A stretch of 64,000 bases of DNA from Pedobacter rhodius (GTDB lineage Bacteria; Bacteroidota; Bacteroidia; Sphingobacteriales; Sphingobacteriaceae), in the NCBI RefSeq assembly GCF_027213645.1, contig NZ_JAPWGL010000005.1, forward strand, positions 124,001 to 188,000. The letters run 5' to 3'. Below the pieces are notes generated by a model, which saw only the letters and a list, made by a program, of their open reading frames with translations, searched no databases and was not told the origin of the DNA. A program made the position numbers and the translations under genes. Shown here piece after piece: positions 1-7,986 of this stretch (positions within the stretch are counted from its first letter, which is position 1; each line of letters starts with the position of its first letter).

Positions 1-942
1 TTGTTTTTCAATGGCTTTATAGGTTGCAAAAGTTCCATAAGCATCTTCCGCATCGAAAAAGCCACCAACAACCATAACCGCAGGTTTTATATTCTTTAAA
101 TGCGGCAGAATGTATCTTGCGCTCCAGAAGGTATCCAGATTAGGATGCTTAAATAAATCGTTCCAGAACTTAATGCTGTCGGCAAAATATTTATCCTTTA
201 AATTTTTTACCGAACCTGCTTCCAAATAAAAGCGATAATTATCCTGTATTGGAAATTTAAAACCTTTCGGACCTTTATCCGGCGTAATTGGTTTTGGGCG
301 GGGTACGCCGAATCCGCTCATAAAACTAAAAGCATCCATTAAAAATAACGAACCTCCATGATGGAAGTCGTCGCCGATAAACCAATCGGTAACGGGTGCC
401 TGTGGCGAAACTGCTTTTAACGCCGGATGCGCATTCGGTAACGAAGTTGTTGAATAAAAGCCAGGGTAAGAAATGCCATAAATACCAGCGTTTCCATTAT
501 TGTTTTTAATGTTTTTAACCAGCCAGTCGATTGTATCGTAAGTGTCGGTACTTTCATCGATAGCTGTTTTTCCCTTTTTTAAAGTTTGCGGGCGGATGTC
601 CTCAAAAGTTCCTTCGCTCATCCATCGTCCGCGAACATCCTGGTACACGAAAATAAATCCTTCACGCATCATTGCAGGGAAATTACCCAAACTTTGTTTG
701 TACTTATCTTCACCATAAGGTGCTACGGTATAAGGCGTTCTGTTAATCAGGAACGGGTATTTTCTGGATTGATTTTTAGGTATATAAATTGATGTAAAAA
801 GTTTAACACCGTCACGCATTGGTATCTGGCGTTCCATTTTAATGTAGTTTTCTCTAACGTATGCGGAATCGGATTGCTGAGCCAATAAATCGGCCGAAAT
901 AAACAGGCAAATAAACAGGCCGAAAATTCTGATGAAATTCAT
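1..942 (-). CDS. CocE/NonD family secreted hydrolase (3' end outside window)
   Basis: The frame reads from an ATG at 942 through 314 codons to the window edge without a stop, so the C-terminal part is missing. Residues 1-22 form a signal peptide (hydrophobic stretch ending in LLAQ). The PMRDGVKLFTSIYIP block at about 41-55 is the usual start of the X-Pro dipeptidyl-peptidase S15/CocE domain, followed by DVRGRW near 102. The nucleophile motif GISYPG (GxSYxG, serine near 158) is present. Family members are alpha/beta hydrolases that cleave acyl esters or amides, for example cocaine esterase and glutaryl-7-ACA acylase-like enzymes. The true substrate cannot be told. It probably acts in the periplasm or outside the cell. 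It stands alone, divergent from the next gene. Confidence 0.88.
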   Translation of the reverse strand, partial: MNFIRIFGLFICLFISADLLAQQSDSAYVRENYIKMERQIPMRDGVKLFTSIYIPKNQSRKYPFLINRTPYTVAPYGEDKYKQSLGNFPAMMREGFIFVYQDVRGRWMSEGTFEDIRPQTLKKGKTAIDESTDTYDTIDWLVKNIKNNNGNAGIYGISYPGFYSTTSLPNAHPALKAVSPQAPVTDWFIGDDFHHGGSLFLMDAFSFMSGFGVPRPKPITPDKGPKGFKFPIQDNYRFYLEAGSVKNLKDKYFADSIKFWNDLFKHPNLDTFWSARYILPHLKNIKPAVMVVGGFFDAEDAYGTFATYKAIEKQ

Positions 943-1140
943 TTTCTGGTTTAATTTTAGGAATAAAGTTTAAATATAGAAACTATCGGGATGGATTATA
1001 AAAAACATCCCGTAAAACGTTTGTTAAGAAGCAAAATTTTGGATCGTCATTGCATTATCAGAATTTAGTTAAATTTAGTTAAGCGATAATCTTTTATGTG
1101 TTTTTACCGTCTTATAGATAATTGCTTAAACACAATAAAA

Positions 1141-2013
1141 ATGAGGAAGTTAATAAATAAAGGATTGGTTGTTTTCGCTGCAGCAGCGATGGTGGCAACC
1201 TTAAGCGTGGAAAGTGTTTCTGCTCAACGGCCGAGCCGAGGTGGCGGTGGGGGAGGTAGCATGGGTGGCGGTGGTCGTTCGAGTTCCGTAGCGCCGTCAA
1301 GAGGCGGTGGTTCGAGACAACCTTCAATGCAGGCACCTTCTGGTAACAGAATTGCCCAGGCACCTAACAGGGGAAGTTATAGTCCATCTTATGGTGGCCG
1401 ACCTGAACGCCCGGGTTATCGCCTTGGTTCGGGTTACAGGCCGGGAGCAGGCGTAAGACCTGGCTACGGTTATCGTCCGGGCTATGGTTATCGCCCCGGT
1501 TTTAGAGGAAGAGCTTATTATGGCTACTATAATTATTACAGGCCCTTTATCGGTTTCCGTTTAAATGTTCTGCCTTTTGGGTATTACCCGTTTTATTATG
1601 GCCCTGATCAATATTATTATTCAGGCGGATTATTTTACCGCCAGTACGAAAACAATTACCAGGTTGTGGTGCCGCCGGTTGGTGCAGAAGTTCCGAATTT
1701 ACCATCCGATGCGAATTTAGTAACCATCGATGGCGTAGATTATTATGAATACAAGGGTGTTTATTATACTCAGGGTACTGATAAAGATGGTAAAACAGTT
1801 TATATCGTTGCCGGTAAAGATGGTGTATTAAATACAACGGATGGCCCGGTAGATACCCACCAGATAGGCGACATCATTAACGTATTGCCAGAAGGATGCC
1901 GGGAAGTAACCATTAAAAATGAGAAATATTTTGTTTCCCCTGATGATGTTTATTACGAAGAAGTAATAAGCGGAAACACGACAACTTACCGTGTTATCGG
2001 AAAGCTTTTTTAA
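1141..2013 (+). CDS. DUF6515 family secreted protein, Gly/Arg/Tyr-rich
   Basis: The 290-residue protein starts best at ATG 1141, where a signal peptide (basic MRKL, hydrophobic core, cleavage after VSAQ) begins. An in-frame ATG at 1096 would put 15 residues ahead of the signal and is less likely. Residues about 30-150 are low complexity: poly-Gly, then repeats of the type GYRPGYGYRPG. The C-terminal half is ordered, Tyr- and Val-rich, with a repeated VDYYEYKGVYY-like pattern. This matches DUF6515, a Bacteroidota family of unknown function. It is probably an envelope or surface-associated structural protein, which is inference. It is monocistronic, with a terminator just after the stop. Confidence 0.85.
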   Translation: MRKLINKGLVVFAAAAMVATLSVESVSAQRPSRGGGGGGSMGGGGRSSSVAPSRGGGSRQPSMQAPSGNRIAQAPNRGSYSPSYGGRPERPGYRLGSGYRPGAGVRPGYGYRPGYGYRPGFRGRAYYGYYNYYRPFIGFRLNVLPFGYYPFYYGPDQYYYSGGLFYRQYENNYQVVVPPVGAEVPNLPSDANLVTIDGVDYYEYKGVYYTQGTDKDGKTVYIVAGKDGVLNTTDGPVDTHQIGDIINVLPEGCREVTIKNEKYFVSPDDVYYEEVISGNTTTYRVIGKLF

Positions 2014-2033
2014 TAAGTATTAATTATAATTTC

Positions 2034-2068
2034 AAACCGTTTCAATTTAATGTTGAAGCGGTTTTTTG
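2034..2068 (+). terminator. Rho-independent terminator after the DUF6515 gene
   Basis: Inverted arms at 2034-2045 and 2053-2064 (one G-T wobble) enclose a short A/T loop and run into a T-rich tail. Confidence 0.75.
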
Positions 2069-2252
2069 GTTTTCATACTAGAATAATCTTTAGCATTACT
2101 TTGCTAAAATAGTCCGCAGGTTTTACAGATACCCGCAGATTTAGACGCGCTCTGCGTAAATCAGCAGTATCTGCGGGAAAATAATAAGTATAAATAAAAT
2201 CAATAACAGATATGAAGCCCACTGTAAATGTAGCAGGCATTTATTCGTTGCG

Positions 2253-2379
2253 CTCCATCCGATAACTATCGGATGGAGATGATGGGGACGAAAAGTCGTC
2301 ATTTCGAGCGCAGCCGAGAAATCTGTTTAAATAAATCTCTCCATTCCACTGCGCTCCATCCGATAACTATCGGATGGAG
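2253..2379. repeat. Two copies of a 26-bp palindrome (REP-like)
   Basis: Perfect palindromes at 2253-2278 and 2354-2379 share the core ATCCGATAACTATCGGAT with CTCC/GGAG flanks. The core recurs, sometimes with G for A at the centre, at 5407-5424, 53680-53697 and 54802-54819. The gap 2069-2470 holds these two copies and the spacer between them, and no gene was seen in it. They resemble dispersed intergenic palindromic elements. Confidence 0.8.
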
Positions 2380-2470
2380 ATGAAGGAAAGCAAGATTAAT
2401 ATTTATTTAACGGTTCTTTCACTAAATTCCATCAACATTTTAAATACTTTTACCTATAAATTAGTTTGAT

Positions 2471-3631
2471 TTGAAAAAAGTATCGCATAAAATTTCTTTT
2501 GTCTGTTTATCTTTTATTTTACTGTTGGCTTCCTGTTCTTCAACACGAGATATATCAAAGCAAGCAGAAACATCAGTTTCATCCATCAAGTTTTTGGATG
2601 AATATATTTTGCCGCACAATGCTAATTTTCAAAATACATTGGTCGGCGGTTTATCAGGAATTGATTATGATGCAAAAAACAATCAATATTTCTTAATTAG
2701 CGATGATCCCTCACAGTTTAGTCCGGCCAGGATTTATACAGCAAAAATTGAAGTCAAAGATAATAAGATCGATACAGTTAAGTTAACTGGTATCCTGCCA
2801 ATTTTACAGGAAAACGGACAGCAATATCCAAAATATGGTACCGTTAAAAATTTAAAAGCTGATGGGGAATCGGTTAGGTATAATCCCAAAAAGCAGCAGT
2901 TAATCTGGAGCAATGAGGGCGAACGTTTATTTAAAAATGGCGATTCCGTTATCATTCAGCCGGCGCTGACTTTCCTTTCCCGGGAAGGAAAATTTATAGA
3001 TACCCTTCCTTTACCAAAAGGTTTTCATTTTACAAAAGGAGAAAACGGGCCGCGTAAAAACGCCCTTTTTGAAGGTTTAACTTACGCCGATGATTATAAA
3101 ACTTTATATGCAAGTCTAGAGGAACCACTTTATCAGGATGGGAGAGAAGCGGCTTTTGGCTATGACAAAGCCCTAACCCGTATTCTAAAATTTGATGTAA
3201 AAACAAAAAAAAATACAGCACAATATGCGTATAATCTGGGTGATTTGCCGGTAAATCCAACCGTTGAAAGCGATTGGAATTTAAATGGCATTTCAGAAAT
3301 ACTAGCTATAAACCGTCATACCCTTTTAGTTATGGAACGGGCCTGGGCAAAAGGACATGATGACCATACTTTTATAAAACTTTATCTTGTTGATTTAAAC
3401 GATGCCGAAAATGAACTAGAAAATGCATCATTTGTGAAAACCCCTCCAAAACCTTTAAAAAAGAAATTACTTTTTGATTTCGATCTTTTGAATAGACACA
3501 TCGATAATTTTGAAGGTGTAACATTTGGTCCGAAATTACCCAATGGACATAATACCTTAATTTTTATTGTAGATGATAACTTTGCTAAAAATGAAAAAGG
3601 GCAAATATTTTTGTTCGAGGTAATGCCTTAA
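2471..3631 (+). CDS. Esterase-like activity of phytase family lipoprotein
   Basis: 386 residues starting with TTG at 2471; no ATG lies between the upstream stop and the signal sequence. Residues 1-24 form a lipoprotein signal ending in LLASCSS, so it should be anchored in the envelope. The GGLSGIDYD block at about residue 59, the ISDDPSQFSPARIY segment and the C-terminal DNFEGVTFGP / IFIVDDN segment match the phytase-like domain (PF13449), a beta-propeller fold found in secreted esterase-like proteins. The reaction is not known for this subgroup. It is monocistronic, preceded by a repeat-containing gap and followed by lpdA with its own promoter-like element. Confidence 0.87.
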   Translation: MKKVSHKISFVCLSFILLLASCSSTRDISKQAETSVSSIKFLDEYILPHNANFQNTLVGGLSGIDYDAKNNQYFLISDDPSQFSPARIYTAKIEVKDNKIDTVKLTGILPILQENGQQYPKYGTVKNLKADGESVRYNPKKQQLIWSNEGERLFKNGDSVIIQPALTFLSREGKFIDTLPLPKGFHFTKGENGPRKNALFEGLTYADDYKTLYASLEEPLYQDGREAAFGYDKALTRILKFDVKTKKNTAQYAYNLGDLPVNPTVESDWNLNGISEILAINRHTLLVMERAWAKGHDDHTFIKLYLVDLNDAENELENASFVKTPPKPLKKKLLFDFDLLNRHIDNFEGVTFGPKLPNGHNTLIFIVDDNFAKNEKGQIFLFEVMP

Positions 3632-3770
3632 ATCAGTTTTCAAGCGACAGTTTCCAGTTTCAGTTGGTAACACCGCGTTTACAGTTCTTAATTAGTTTCA
3701 GAAAGCTGAAATTTTACTGCATCATGTCTTTGCTTTAAGCTTTTGGCTTTCCGCTTTCCGCCTTTTTATT

Positions 3771-3778
3771 TACCTTTG
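3771..3778 (+). promoter_or_regulatory. Promoter -7 element for lpdA
   Basis: TACCTTTG matches the Bacteroidota -7 consensus TAnnTTTG and lies 22 bases before the lpdA ATG. A well-spaced TTTG -33 element was not found. Confidence 0.55.
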
Positions 3779-3800
3779 GCCAACAAATTTTAAAGAAATT

Positions 3801-5207
3801 ATGCAATACGATGTCGTTGTTATCGGTTCAGGTCCGGGCGGTTATGTAGGCGCAATCCGTTGTGCTCAGTTAGGGTTAAAAACTGCGGTTATAGAAAAAT
3901 ATAAAACTTTTGGCGGTACTTGCTTAAATGTTGGTTGTATCCCGTCGAAAGCTTTGCTGGATTCTTCAGAGCATTTCCATAATGCAGCACATACTTTTAC
4001 CACTCACGGTATCGATTTAAAGAACCTTAAAGTAAATATGCCGCAAATGATCGCCCGTAAAGACGATGTTGTTGCTCAAAATACTGCAGGAATCACTTAT
4101 TTATTCAAAAAAAATAAAATTGATTCTTACGAAGGGGTTGGTTCTTTTGTCGATAAAAACACCGTTTTAATTACTAAAGCCGATGGTTCTACTGAAACGT
4201 TAACCGCTCAAAATGTAATTATTGCTACAGGTTCCAAACCTACTGCATTGCCATTCTTACCAATTGATAAAAAACGCATCATTACCTCAACTGAAGCTTT
4301 AAATATTAAAGAAGTACCGAAAACCATGGTTGTAATTGGCGGGGGCGTTATCGGTTTGGAATTAGGTTCGGTTTATGCACGTTTGGGCACAAAAGTTTCA
4401 GTAATCGAGTTTTTACCATCCATCATCGCAACAATGGATGCCAGTTTGGGTAAAGAACTTCAGCGTGTATTAAAGAAAAATTTAGGCATGGAGTTTTACA
4501 TGAACCATAAGGTTACCGGCGCAACAAACAAAGGTAAAACCGTTACGGTTACTGCTGAAAATGCAAAAGGTGAAGCCCTAAACCTCGATGCGGATTATTG
4601 CATCGTTGCTGTTGGCAGAACCGCTTACACGGAAGGTTTAGGCCTGGATAAAATCGGAATTACGATTGAAGAAAGAGGTAAAAAAATCCCGGTAAATGAA
4701 CATTTAGAAACTTCGGTAAAGGGTGTTTATGCCATCGGTGATGTAATTACCGGCGCCATGCTGGCTCATAAAGCTGAAGATGAGGGAACTTATGTTGCGG
4801 AGACGATTGCAGGCCAGAAACCACATATCAATTATAATTTAATTCCGGGGGTTGTTTATACCTGGCCAGAGGTGGCTTCTGTTGGTTTAACAGAAGAACA
4901 ACTGAAAGAAAAAGGTACAAAATACAAGGCAGGTTCATTCCCATTCAAAGCGAGTGGACGTGCTAAAGCAAGTATGGATACCGACGGTTTCATTAAAGTA
5001 TTGGCTGATGCGGCTACAGATGAAGTTTTAGGTGTACATATGATTGGTCCTCGGGCGGCAGATATGATTGCTGAAGCTGTTATCGCAATGGAATTCCGTG
5101 CATCTGCAGAAGATATTGCACGTACCTGCCACGCGCATCCAACCTATACTGAAGCCTTAAAAGAAGCTGCACTGGCAGCAACTGATAACAGGGCAATACA
5201 TATTTAA
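3801..5207 (+). CDS. lpdA: Dihydrolipoyl dehydrogenase (E3)
   Basis: 468 residues, the normal length. It re-oxidises dihydrolipoamide with NAD+ for the pyruvate and 2-oxoglutarate dehydrogenase complexes and the glycine cleavage system. The N-terminal FAD site GSGPGG is at 9-14, the redox disulfide is C41/C46 within GGTCLNVGCIPSK, the NAD site GGGVIGLE sits near 179, and the second FAD motif YAIGD is near 310. The C-terminal catalytic pair is H446 (HAHPT) and E451. It is a cytoplasmic flavoenzyme. The gene is single, with its own promoter-like element and terminator, and no lipoate-complex genes adjoin it. Identification is secure. Confidence 0.97.
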   Translation: MQYDVVVIGSGPGGYVGAIRCAQLGLKTAVIEKYKTFGGTCLNVGCIPSKALLDSSEHFHNAAHTFTTHGIDLKNLKVNMPQMIARKDDVVAQNTAGITYLFKKNKIDSYEGVGSFVDKNTVLITKADGSTETLTAQNVIIATGSKPTALPFLPIDKKRIITSTEALNIKEVPKTMVVIGGGVIGLELGSVYARLGTKVSVIEFLPSIIATMDASLGKELQRVLKKNLGMEFYMNHKVTGATNKGKTVTVTAENAKGEALNLDADYCIVAVGRTAYTEGLGLDKIGITIEERGKKIPVNEHLETSVKGVYAIGDVITGAMLAHKAEDEGTYVAETIAGQKPHINYNLIPGVVYTWPEVASVGLTEEQLKEKGTKYKAGSFPFKASGRAKASMDTDGFIKVLADAATDEVLGVHMIGPRAADMIAEAVIAMEFRASAEDIARTCHAHPTYTEALKEAALAATDNRAIHI

Positions 5208-5254
5208 TTCATTTTGATCCCCGGTTTGTGTCCGCGCAAGCCACCCAGAATATT

Positions 5255-5282
5255 AAGCTGATAAGAAATTATCGGCTTTTTT
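5255..5282 (+). terminator. Rho-independent terminator after lpdA
   Basis: A 10-bp stem (AAGCTGATAA / TTATCGGCTT, one G-T pair) with a GAAA-type loop is followed by a T run. Confidence 0.8.
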
Positions 5283-5289
5283 ATTAAAA

Positions 5290-5480
5290 TTTTTTGGGCA
5301 TGCCCCAAGCTGCGCAAGGGTCGGGCTATACGTTACAATCTTTTTTGCTGAAAAAGCAAAAAAGGATTTCCACTGCTATCCCTCATGCAAAACCCTCCGG
5401 ATCGTTATCCGATAGCTATCGGATCGAGATGACGGAACGATAACTCGTCATACGGATAGTTATCATATCGAAAAGACCTG
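5290..5480. repeat. Intergenic repeat-like block with hairpins
   Basis: The lpdA-MFS gap contains no gene. It holds a GGGCATGCCC palindrome, a strong hairpin at 5340-5364 (CTTTTTTGCT / AGCAAAAAAG) and the ATCCGATAGCTATCGGAT palindrome at 5407-5424, with a degenerate copy near 5447. The composition recalls dispersed intergenic elements of Sphingobacteriales. That likeness is from memory and was not tested. Confidence 0.5.
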
Positions 5481-5589
5481 AATAAAATAAGTTCAATAAT
5501 TTATTTATAAATGATATTTAGCTCTTTCTATTTCCAATAGATTTAGAGACCTTTGCAAAACCAATTCCGTTCATATTTAATATCACATT

Positions 5590-6789
5590 TTGGAAGAGTT
5601 TAACGCAAATCAGGAAATATCAAATCAAGCAATAAATAAACCTGTTGTACAAAGTTCTCCAAACAGAATTCGTTTAGCTGTATCACTGTTTTACTTCGGG
5701 CAGGGCATTGCATTTGCCTCATGGGCAAGCCGTATTCCCGATATTAAACACAGCTTGAATTTATCAGATGGTGCGCTGGGAAGTATTTTACTGGCACTTC
5801 CTTTAGGTCAGTTGTGTACAATGCCTGTTTCCGGTCGGCTGGTTACAAAATATGGAAGTAAAAAAATCCTTACCGTTACCGCTCCATTGTATGTTTTGGC
5901 ATTAGGTAATTTAGGCTTAGCAACAGCCCCATGGCATTTAGCGCTCTTTCTCTTCCTGTTCGGTGTTATAGGGAACATGTGCAACATTGCCGTAAACACC
6001 CAAGGTGTTGAAGCTGAAAAATTATTTATAAAACCAATCATGACCTCATTTCATGGTGCCTGGAGTATTGCCGGTTTTTCCGGCGCACTGGTTGGTTTGC
6101 TGATGGTTAACCTTCATATTATTCCATATTATCATTTCTGGATAATTACCGGCCTGATTTGGATAAATGTGTTCTTCAACTATAAACACCTGGTGCCCGG
6201 TAAAGGTGCTCAAACAGAAAGAAAACCAAAACTTTTCGTGAAGCCAGAAGGCGTATTGTTGCAACTGGGTATTATAGGTTTTTGCAGCATGGCTACCGAA
6301 GGTGCAATGTTTGATTGGAGCGGTGTTTACTTTAAGGAAATTGTGAAAGCCCCGTCCTCATTGGTTATTCTGGGTTATGCATCTTTTATGGTTATGATGG
6401 CCGGCGGACGTTTTGTTGGCGACGCCATTATTGCTAAACTTGGACGTAAGCGTACCATTATGTTCAGCGGCATCATTATTTCAACCGGTATGTTTATTTC
6501 TGTATTTTTTCCGTTTGTTATTACGGCAACAATAGGCTTTATGATGGTTGGCCTGGGCGTTTCGAGTATTGTGCCAACGGTTTATAGTGTTGCAGGCAAA
6601 AATGGTAAAATTGCACCAGGCATGGCAATCGCAATGGTATCGAGTGTGAGTTACCTTGGCTTTTTAATGGGGCCGCCTTTAATCGGTTATATTTCCGCAT
6701 TATCAAGTTTACAATATTCTTATGCCGTAATTGGTTGTTTCGGGCTTTTTGTAAGCTTTCTGGTTACTAAAATTAAGGCGATTGCCTAG
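5590..6789 (+). CDS. MFS transporter, YbjJ/fucose-permease-like
   Basis: 399 residues with about 12 hydrophobic membrane segments in two six-helix halves. The N-terminal half has FYFGQGIAFASWASRIPDIK and the loop motif GRLVTKYGSKK near 80, a form of MFS motif A; the second half has its counterpart GRFVGDAIIAKLGRK. This resembles the YbjJ group of major facilitator proteins. The substrate is unknown. The start is TTG at 5590, since no ATG occurs before the first membrane helix. An ACCTTTG element at 5549-5555 may be the -7 box. The last codons lie in a 92-bp unit that is tandemly duplicated beyond the stop. Confidence 0.85.
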   Translation: MEEFNANQEISNQAINKPVVQSSPNRIRLAVSLFYFGQGIAFASWASRIPDIKHSLNLSDGALGSILLALPLGQLCTMPVSGRLVTKYGSKKILTVTAPLYVLALGNLGLATAPWHLALFLFLFGVIGNMCNIAVNTQGVEAEKLFIKPIMTSFHGAWSIAGFSGALVGLLMVNLHIIPYYHFWIITGLIWINVFFNYKHLVPGKGAQTERKPKLFVKPEGVLLQLGIIGFCSMATEGAMFDWSGVYFKEIVKAPSSLVILGYASFMVMMAGGRFVGDAIIAKLGRKRTIMFSGIIISTGMFISVFFPFVITATIGFMMVGLGVSSIVPTVYSVAGKNGKIAPGMAIAMVSSVSYLGFLMGPPLIGYISALSSLQYSYAVIGCFGLFVSFLVTKIKAIA

Positions 6790-6956
6790 GTATCCGGTAT
6801 TTTGTATTAAAAGCGACTAAGTCGCAGGTTTATTATGCACTCGTTAAAAACGAGCGCAAGCGGGTTAAGGCGATTGCCTAGGTATCCGGTATTTTGTATT
6901 ATAAGCGACTAAGTCGCATGTCTATTATGCACTCGTTAAAAATGGGCGCTAGAGGG
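6773..6956. repeat. Tandem duplication of a 92-bp unit spanning the MFS gene's 3' end
   Basis: Copy 1 is 6773-6864 and copy 2 is 6865-6956. Both begin with the last MFS codons and stop and contain the small palindrome GCGACTAAGTCGC. The copies differ at only a few positions. The second copy is non-coding. It separates the convergent MFS gene and the minus-strand gene ending at 6986. Confidence 0.85.
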
Positions 6957-6985
6957 TTTCAAATCTAAAGTACTTATACCTTATT

Positions 6986-7834
6986 TTACTGATTTGAAGT
7001 TTTACTTACACTATTTTGTTGTGCTACTTCTGTTTCTTTTCTGATCAATCCATGTTCCTTCAGGACCGCAACCGCAAGCTCTATTAATCTTAAATTTTCT
7101 TCCTGGTGTCCGTGTTGTACCTCGACATTTATATAGGGAATATTATTCTGCATCGCATAAACAGATAACGACCCGTCATTTTCAACAAATTTAGATTGAA
7201 GCATTACATTAACATTTGCTTTTTTCAGGCTATTAAAAAGTTTTAAATCCGTTACATAAAGCATATCATCCCCGTCCATTTCAAAATTAATATAAACTGA
7301 ATCTGCTGCGCTCGATAAATCATAGCCAGGCAGATAGGAAGAAATGCCGAAACCACCATCGCCATTGTTGTGTAAGGTTAAAATGTAACCTAAAGATTTT
7401 GGGTCGTAAAAATCAATAATTTGTTTTCCGGCGGCATTTAAAGCTTTTTCAACTTCAGTTGAACTGAATTCGTCTTTTTTTAACCTGGTATTAATACCCC
7501 TTTCGGTGTAAATTGCATTTGGGTCGATCCGGTAAACATCATCCATATAAGTGAAATTATAATCGCGAACACCACCATACTGACTATCAATAATTTCTCC
7601 GCCACCCCAGCGGATGTAATCAAAGCCTGCCTTAACCCCTGTATCCTCATTGTCGTGTACAACCAGAAACCGAATGCCATTTGGCTTATAGCTGTATTTA
7701 ACCAGGTTGATATTTAAATCGTAAATTTTAATAAAAGAGGAATCCGTTTTCATCGCATCAAAAACCGGAGGATGCTGAGCATAACCAACGAAAGCGATGA
7801 GTGCCAGAATTATTTGAGGGATAATCTTAAACAT
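6986..7834 (-). CDS. Secreted protein with M14-like metal-site pattern, function unknown
   Basis: 282 residues with a signal peptide (residues 1-19, ending VGYAQ). I do not recognise a named family. H60 and E63 in VVHDNED form an HxxE pair, DPNAIYTERGIN at about 104-115 looks like the substrate-binding loop of M14-type hydrolases, H155 sits in ILTLHNN, and a late glutamate lies in INVEVQHGH. This H-x-x-E ... H ... E order is what a zinc carboxypeptidase or AstE-like amidohydrolase would show, so a periplasmic metallohydrolase is a reasonable inference but not established. The gene is single, and its 3' end meets the MFS repeat. Confidence 0.8.
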   Translation of the reverse strand: MFKIIPQIILALIAFVGYAQHPPVFDAMKTDSSFIKIYDLNINLVKYSYKPNGIRFLVVHDNEDTGVKAGFDYIRWGGGEIIDSQYGGVRDYNFTYMDDVYRIDPNAIYTERGINTRLKKDEFSSTEVEKALNAAGKQIIDFYDPKSLGYILTLHNNGDGGFGISSYLPGYDLSSAADSVYINFEMDGDDMLYVTDLKLFNSLKKANVNVMLQSKFVENDGSLSVYAMQNNIPYINVEVQHGHQEENLRLIELAVAVLKEHGLIRKETEVAQQNSVSKTSNQ

Positions 7835-7931
7835 AACCTAATATACAAGATTTAGCTACTATTTGTTTGGCCTGTAAGCCTTTATTCTTATTATTTTGCT
7901 TTGTTTAATTGGTATGGATGGGTAAAAAAAC

Positions 7932-7970
7932 AAATAAGGCTGCCTTTTTGGAAGACAGCCTTATTTATTG
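7932..7970 (-). terminator. Terminator of the RND efflux operon
   Basis: An 11-bp perfect stem (AAATAAGGCTG / CAGCCTTATTT) with a 13-base loop lies just beyond the permease stop. A/T-rich flanks on both sides could let it act in either direction. Confidence 0.8.
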
Positions 7971-7986
7971 TTAATATGATTTATGT

